Assembly: GCA_020216655.1 (NCBI GenBank)
Contig: JAIWNU010000130.1
Coordinates: 1-17,071, forward strand
From: Treponema sp.
Lineage (GTDB): Bacteria > Spirochaetota > Spirochaetia > Treponematales > Breznakiellaceae
Direction: 5' to 3'
DNA length: 17,071 bases
Shown: positions 14,406-17,071 of the stretch, in pieces
Position numbering within the stretch: position 1 is the first letter of the stretch
Layout: every line of letters begins with the position of its first letter
The notes under the pieces: model-generated
Database searches by the model: none
What the model was told of the DNA's origin: nothing
Seen by the model: only the letters and a program-made list of their open reading frames with translations
Position numbers and translations under genes: made by a program

Positions 14406-15492
14406 TGTGCTTCACTCCTTTACTTTTAAGGGAAAAACAAGTTCGGTACTCATTAGCCAAAGCATCCCGGATTTAGAACGGCTGAGCGCTGGTTATGCCC
14501 TGTCCCAGAGTCTTGTTGTGTGTGATACAAACACTAAGAAGATTGCAGCATCTATTCCTGGTATAAATCATGCTCGTCTTTGCGTTATCCGGAGCGGCGA
14601 AGATGCTAAAAATTGGCAATCGGTGGAACAGATATTAAGAGCCGCTGCCGAAGCTGGTATTGGCCGAGACGGTCTATTTATCGGTATTGGCGGCGGAGTT
14701 GTCACTGATCTTACCGCCTTTGCGGCGGCTATTTATATGCGGGGCATTGCGGTGCGCCTTGTATCTACCACAGTTCTTGGTATGGTAGACGCTTCTGTGG
14801 GCGGCAAAACCGGCTTTGACTTTCTTGGCATTAAAAACCTCGTCGGGGCCTTTCATCCGGCGGATGAAATTTTTATGCCCCTTTCGGTATTAGAAACCCT
14901 GCCTGCTTCCGAATGGAAATCGGGCTTCGCAGAAATTCTTAAAACTGGTATTTTAGCTGATCCTGCTATTATTGATATTTTGCAGCAGTATCCTATCAAT
15001 TTTGATGATCCAGATTTTCTTTCGTATACATCGAAACAAGAATGGCTTTCTGATATTATTCACCGTTGTGTTGCCGCAAAGGGGAAAATTGTAGAATCCG
15101 ATCCCGAAGAAACGGGGACGGAACGGACGCTGCTCAACCTGGGACACACCTACGGACATGCTTTGGAAGCGGTCGCAGGACTAGGGACGGTGAGCCATGG
15201 GGAAGCCGTAGCTTGGGGGATCGGAAGGGCATGTGCACTCGGTGAATTACTCGGCATTACCCCAAAAGAAAGAACAATGCAAATAGTTAATTTACTTGAA
15301 AAACTGGGTTATTGTACAACTTCTCGCTATCCTCTTTCTTTCTGGGACCCTGAAAAAATCATTCAAGCCATGTATTCGGACAAGAAGAAACAGCAGGGGA
15401 AACTCCGATTTATCATTCCCGCCGCCGAAGGGGCAGTTATTAAAACAATTGATAAAAGTGATATAGACTTAGTACTTAAGACTCTGGGATAA
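14395..15492 (+). CDS. aroB: 3-dehydroquinate synthase
   Basis: Second step of the shikimate pathway: converts DAHP to 3-dehydroquinate with NAD and a divalent metal, in the cytosol. The 365-residue product has the NAD-binding GGGVVTDLTAF (99-109) and STTVLGMVDASVGGKTG (124-140). Metal ligands are at the expected places: Glu180 in GFAEILKTG, His251 in LNLGHTYGHALE and His268 in SHGEAVAWG; His255 is the neighbouring catalytic His. Length is normal. GGAG lies 6 bases before the ATG, inside the end of the winged-helix gene, so the two are co-expressed. No other aro gene is in the window; a regulator fused into the same transcript is unusual for aroB. Identity is secure. Confidence 0.97.
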   Translation: MIRDVLHSFTFKGKTSSVLISQSIPDLERLSAGYALSQSLVVCDTNTKKIAASIPGINHARLCVIRSGEDAKNWQSVEQILRAAAEAGIGRDGLFIGIGGGVVTDLTAFAAAIYMRGIAVRLVSTTVLGMVDASVGGKTGFDFLGIKNLVGAFHPADEIFMPLSVLETLPASEWKSGFAEILKTGILADPAIIDILQQYPINFDDPDFLSYTSKQEWLSDIIHRCVAAKGKIVESDPEETGTERTLLNLGHTYGHALEAVAGLGTVSHGEAVAWGIGRACALGELLGITPKERTMQIVNLLEKLGYCTTSRYPLSFWDPEKIIQAMYSDKKKQQGKLRFIIPAAEGAVIKTIDKSDIDLVLKTLG

Positions 15493-15515
15493 ATAAATAA
15501 AAAAGGATAGGTATT

Positions 15516-17057
15516 ATGAAAAACACAAAAAATAACAAACACGTTTTTTATCCGGGCATTATCATTTTATTTTCATTGATAGTTCTTATCCAAATGCCCG
15601 CAGCAGCACAGAGTACTGACAGTCCCTATTATATCCATACCATTACTTTTGATATTCAAGGAATCACTCAACCATTTGCACTGCGAAATGCTGCAGGTCT
15701 TAAAGAGGGAGAAGCCTTTTCCAGCAAGAACGACCTTGATAATTATATTAAAGATAGGACTCAGCTTCTGCTGAATAATCGGGTTTTAGAAGACGCTCAG
15801 TTGGAATATACCCTGGGGGAACCTGACACAGACGGCCGTATTCCGGTGTATCTTGCAGTTAAAACTACCGATACATGGAACATTATTGCCCTACCCTATT
15901 TTAAGTATGATTCAAGCAAGGGTCTTGAAATCAGCATAAAAGCCCGTGATTACAACTTTTTGGGAACCATGCAGCCCCTCAGAGTTGATCTTGGTTATGA
16001 GATTGACCGTGAACCGCTAAATAGCCAAGCCTTTGATAGAGGCGCTTTTTTTATAGAGGTAGATTCCAACTTTCCGTTTAAAGCATGGAATTTAAATTGG
16101 AATTTCGACTTTGACCATTATTTCGGCTATACCTATAAATATGGCTTTGAATACGAAAACGCAACAGGCTTGAGCCTGTCCTTACCGATCAAAACCACAA
16201 CACTTACTTTTTCAGCTTATCAAGGGATCTCCATCAATCAGGAAAATGCCGACCAATACAAAATACTTTATGGTGACCGATATGCCGATTATTGGTATTT
16301 AAGCAATTGGTTTCGTCTAGATTGGACCATTCCTACATCTGTCAAGGCCAATGGTCTTGGAAACCTTTCATATACCCCGTCTCTGCAAATTAAACAAAAT
16401 TATCGCCCCTTCGGAGATATTGGAGAAGAACGTATTGGACCTATAGGGACAATAGCACAGAAACTAACTTTTGGTAGAATTGATTGGATTGGTAATTTTA
16501 GACGCGGCTTAAGCGCAAGCATTTCGAACAACAATGATTACAATTTTTATAAAAATAATTGGAATAGAAATATACAGGCTGAAACTATCGGCCATTACCC
16601 TCTCTTTTCTTTTTTAGGCGTTTCAGCAAGGCTTCAAGGGGATTATTATTTTGACAGCCCTGATTCAAACGGCGCAAGCCCCCTTCGTGGTATTCTTGAT
16701 TCTGCAGTGAGCACCCAATATGGTCTTTATACAAACCTTGACTTCCCTGTAAGAATAATTCGCTTTGTACCTTCTGAATGGTTTAAGAAAAAGTGGATGC
16801 GGCTCTTCGATGTAGAACAGCAGTGGACTCCTTTTATAGATATGGCTATGGTACGGGATCTGGTCAATAACCGTGAATTTTCTCCCCAAGATCTGCTTGT
16901 TACTAGTGGCTTAGAGGTTGTTACTTTTCCTCTCTTTATACGAAGTTTTTTTCTGCGAATCAGTGTTGGTTTTAATTTGAAAGAAGCGCTTCGGACAAAA
17001 GACCTGCCTAATGGAGATAACCGGGAAATTTTCATAGGTATCGGACATCATTATTAG
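15516..17057 (+). CDS. Outer-membrane beta-barrel protein with a POTRA-like N-terminal region (Omp85/D15-like)
   Basis: The 513-residue protein has a long signal peptide, with a Lys/Asn-rich N-terminus, a hydrophobic core at about 12-28 and cleavage near A-A-A/Q (about 31). Residues about 37-115 (IHTITFDIQGITQPFALRNAAGL, helix LDNYIKDRTQLLLNNRVL, strand IPVYLAVKTT) have the beta-alpha-alpha-beta-beta look of a single POTRA domain. From about 118 the sequence alternates hydrophobic and polar residues with many Tyr, Trp, Phe and Asn, ending in IFIGIGHHY. The aromatic last residue is typical of outer-membrane barrels. With one POTRA and about 390 barrel residues it is smaller than BamA, so a BamA role is unlikely; transport, assembly or a surface antigen role is possible. 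A strong AGGATAGG site precedes the ATG, 23 bases after aroB. Confidence 0.8.
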   Translation: MKNTKNNKHVFYPGIIILFSLIVLIQMPAAAQSTDSPYYIHTITFDIQGITQPFALRNAAGLKEGEAFSSKNDLDNYIKDRTQLLLNNRVLEDAQLEYTLGEPDTDGRIPVYLAVKTTDTWNIIALPYFKYDSSKGLEISIKARDYNFLGTMQPLRVDLGYEIDREPLNSQAFDRGAFFIEVDSNFPFKAWNLNWNFDFDHYFGYTYKYGFEYENATGLSLSLPIKTTTLTFSAYQGISINQENADQYKILYGDRYADYWYLSNWFRLDWTIPTSVKANGLGNLSYTPSLQIKQNYRPFGDIGEERIGPIGTIAQKLTFGRIDWIGNFRRGLSASISNNNDYNFYKNNWNRNIQAETIGHYPLFSFLGVSARLQGDYYFDSPDSNGASPLRGILDSAVSTQYGLYTNLDFPVRIIRFVPSEWFKKKWMRLFDVEQQWTPFIDMAMVRDLVNNREFSPQDLLVTSGLEVVTFPLFIRSFFLRISVGFNLKEALRTKDLPNGDNREIFIGIGHHY

Positions 17058-17071
17058 AATTTAAGATTATA

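Noticed and set aside
15516..17057. Calling the last gene BamA
   Set aside because: Only one POTRA-like region fits before the barrel and the protein is much shorter than BamA, which has several POTRA domains.
1..17071. Mobile elements, CRISPR arrays, tRNA or rRNA genes
   Set aside because: No transposase or integrase motifs, no direct-repeat/spacer pattern and no cloverleaf or rRNA-like stretch were found on either strand by reading.

Overview
The window looks like chromosomal DNA from a spirochaete, most likely the Treponema/Spirochaeta lineage. This is inferred from a lipoprotein with a loose lipobox (F-F-S-C), an outer-membrane barrel protein, a DPBB-SPOR envelope protein with a long Pro/Glu/Ala linker, and a NusG paralogue of the LoaP type. 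There are no rRNA or tRNA genes, no mobile element and no CRISPR array. Coding density is high, and no gene-free gap exceeds about 170 bases.

Layout. (1) Bases 1-1864, minus strand: a predicted beta-propeller lipoprotein overlaps by ATGA with the NAD(P)HX epimerase domain of an Nnr-type protein, which runs off the left edge. (2) Bases 1932-4727, plus strand: secA, divergent from the lipoprotein across 67 bases. The two best promoters I can find there use the same -35 bases on opposite strands and would give nearly leaderless mRNAs. (3) A bidirectional hairpin terminator at 4756-4791 lies between secA and a convergent minus-strand pair: a small secreted protein followed by a DPBB-SPOR protein (4838-6858). 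(4) Bases 6981-13665, plus strand: a tight six-gene run. It holds a LoaP/RfaH-like antiterminator, a nucleotide-sugar 4,6-dehydratase, a DegT-family sugar aminotransferase, and three subunits of a molybdenum-hydroxylase-like enzyme (large, 2Fe-2S and FAD subunits). (5) Bases 13836-17057, plus strand: a winged-helix regulator with an unrecognised C-terminal domain, overlapping aroB, followed by an outer-membrane barrel protein with a signal peptide.

How the genes work together. The dehydratase and aminotransferase together would convert a UDP- (or dTDP-) hexose to a 4-amino-4,6-dideoxy sugar for a surface glycan or glycoprotein. A dedicated NusG paralogue is typical of long polysaccharide operons and fits this. 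The surprise is that the hydroxylase genes follow the aminotransferase after only 4 bases and look like part of the same transcript. The hydroxylase keeps the overall XdhA/B/C-like architecture and the catalytic Glu, but has lost or changed several otherwise conserved cofactor and substrate motifs in all three subunits. It should not be called an ordinary xanthine dehydrogenase. This divergent hydroxylase inside an antiterminator-led sugar operon is the best candidate here for something undescribed.
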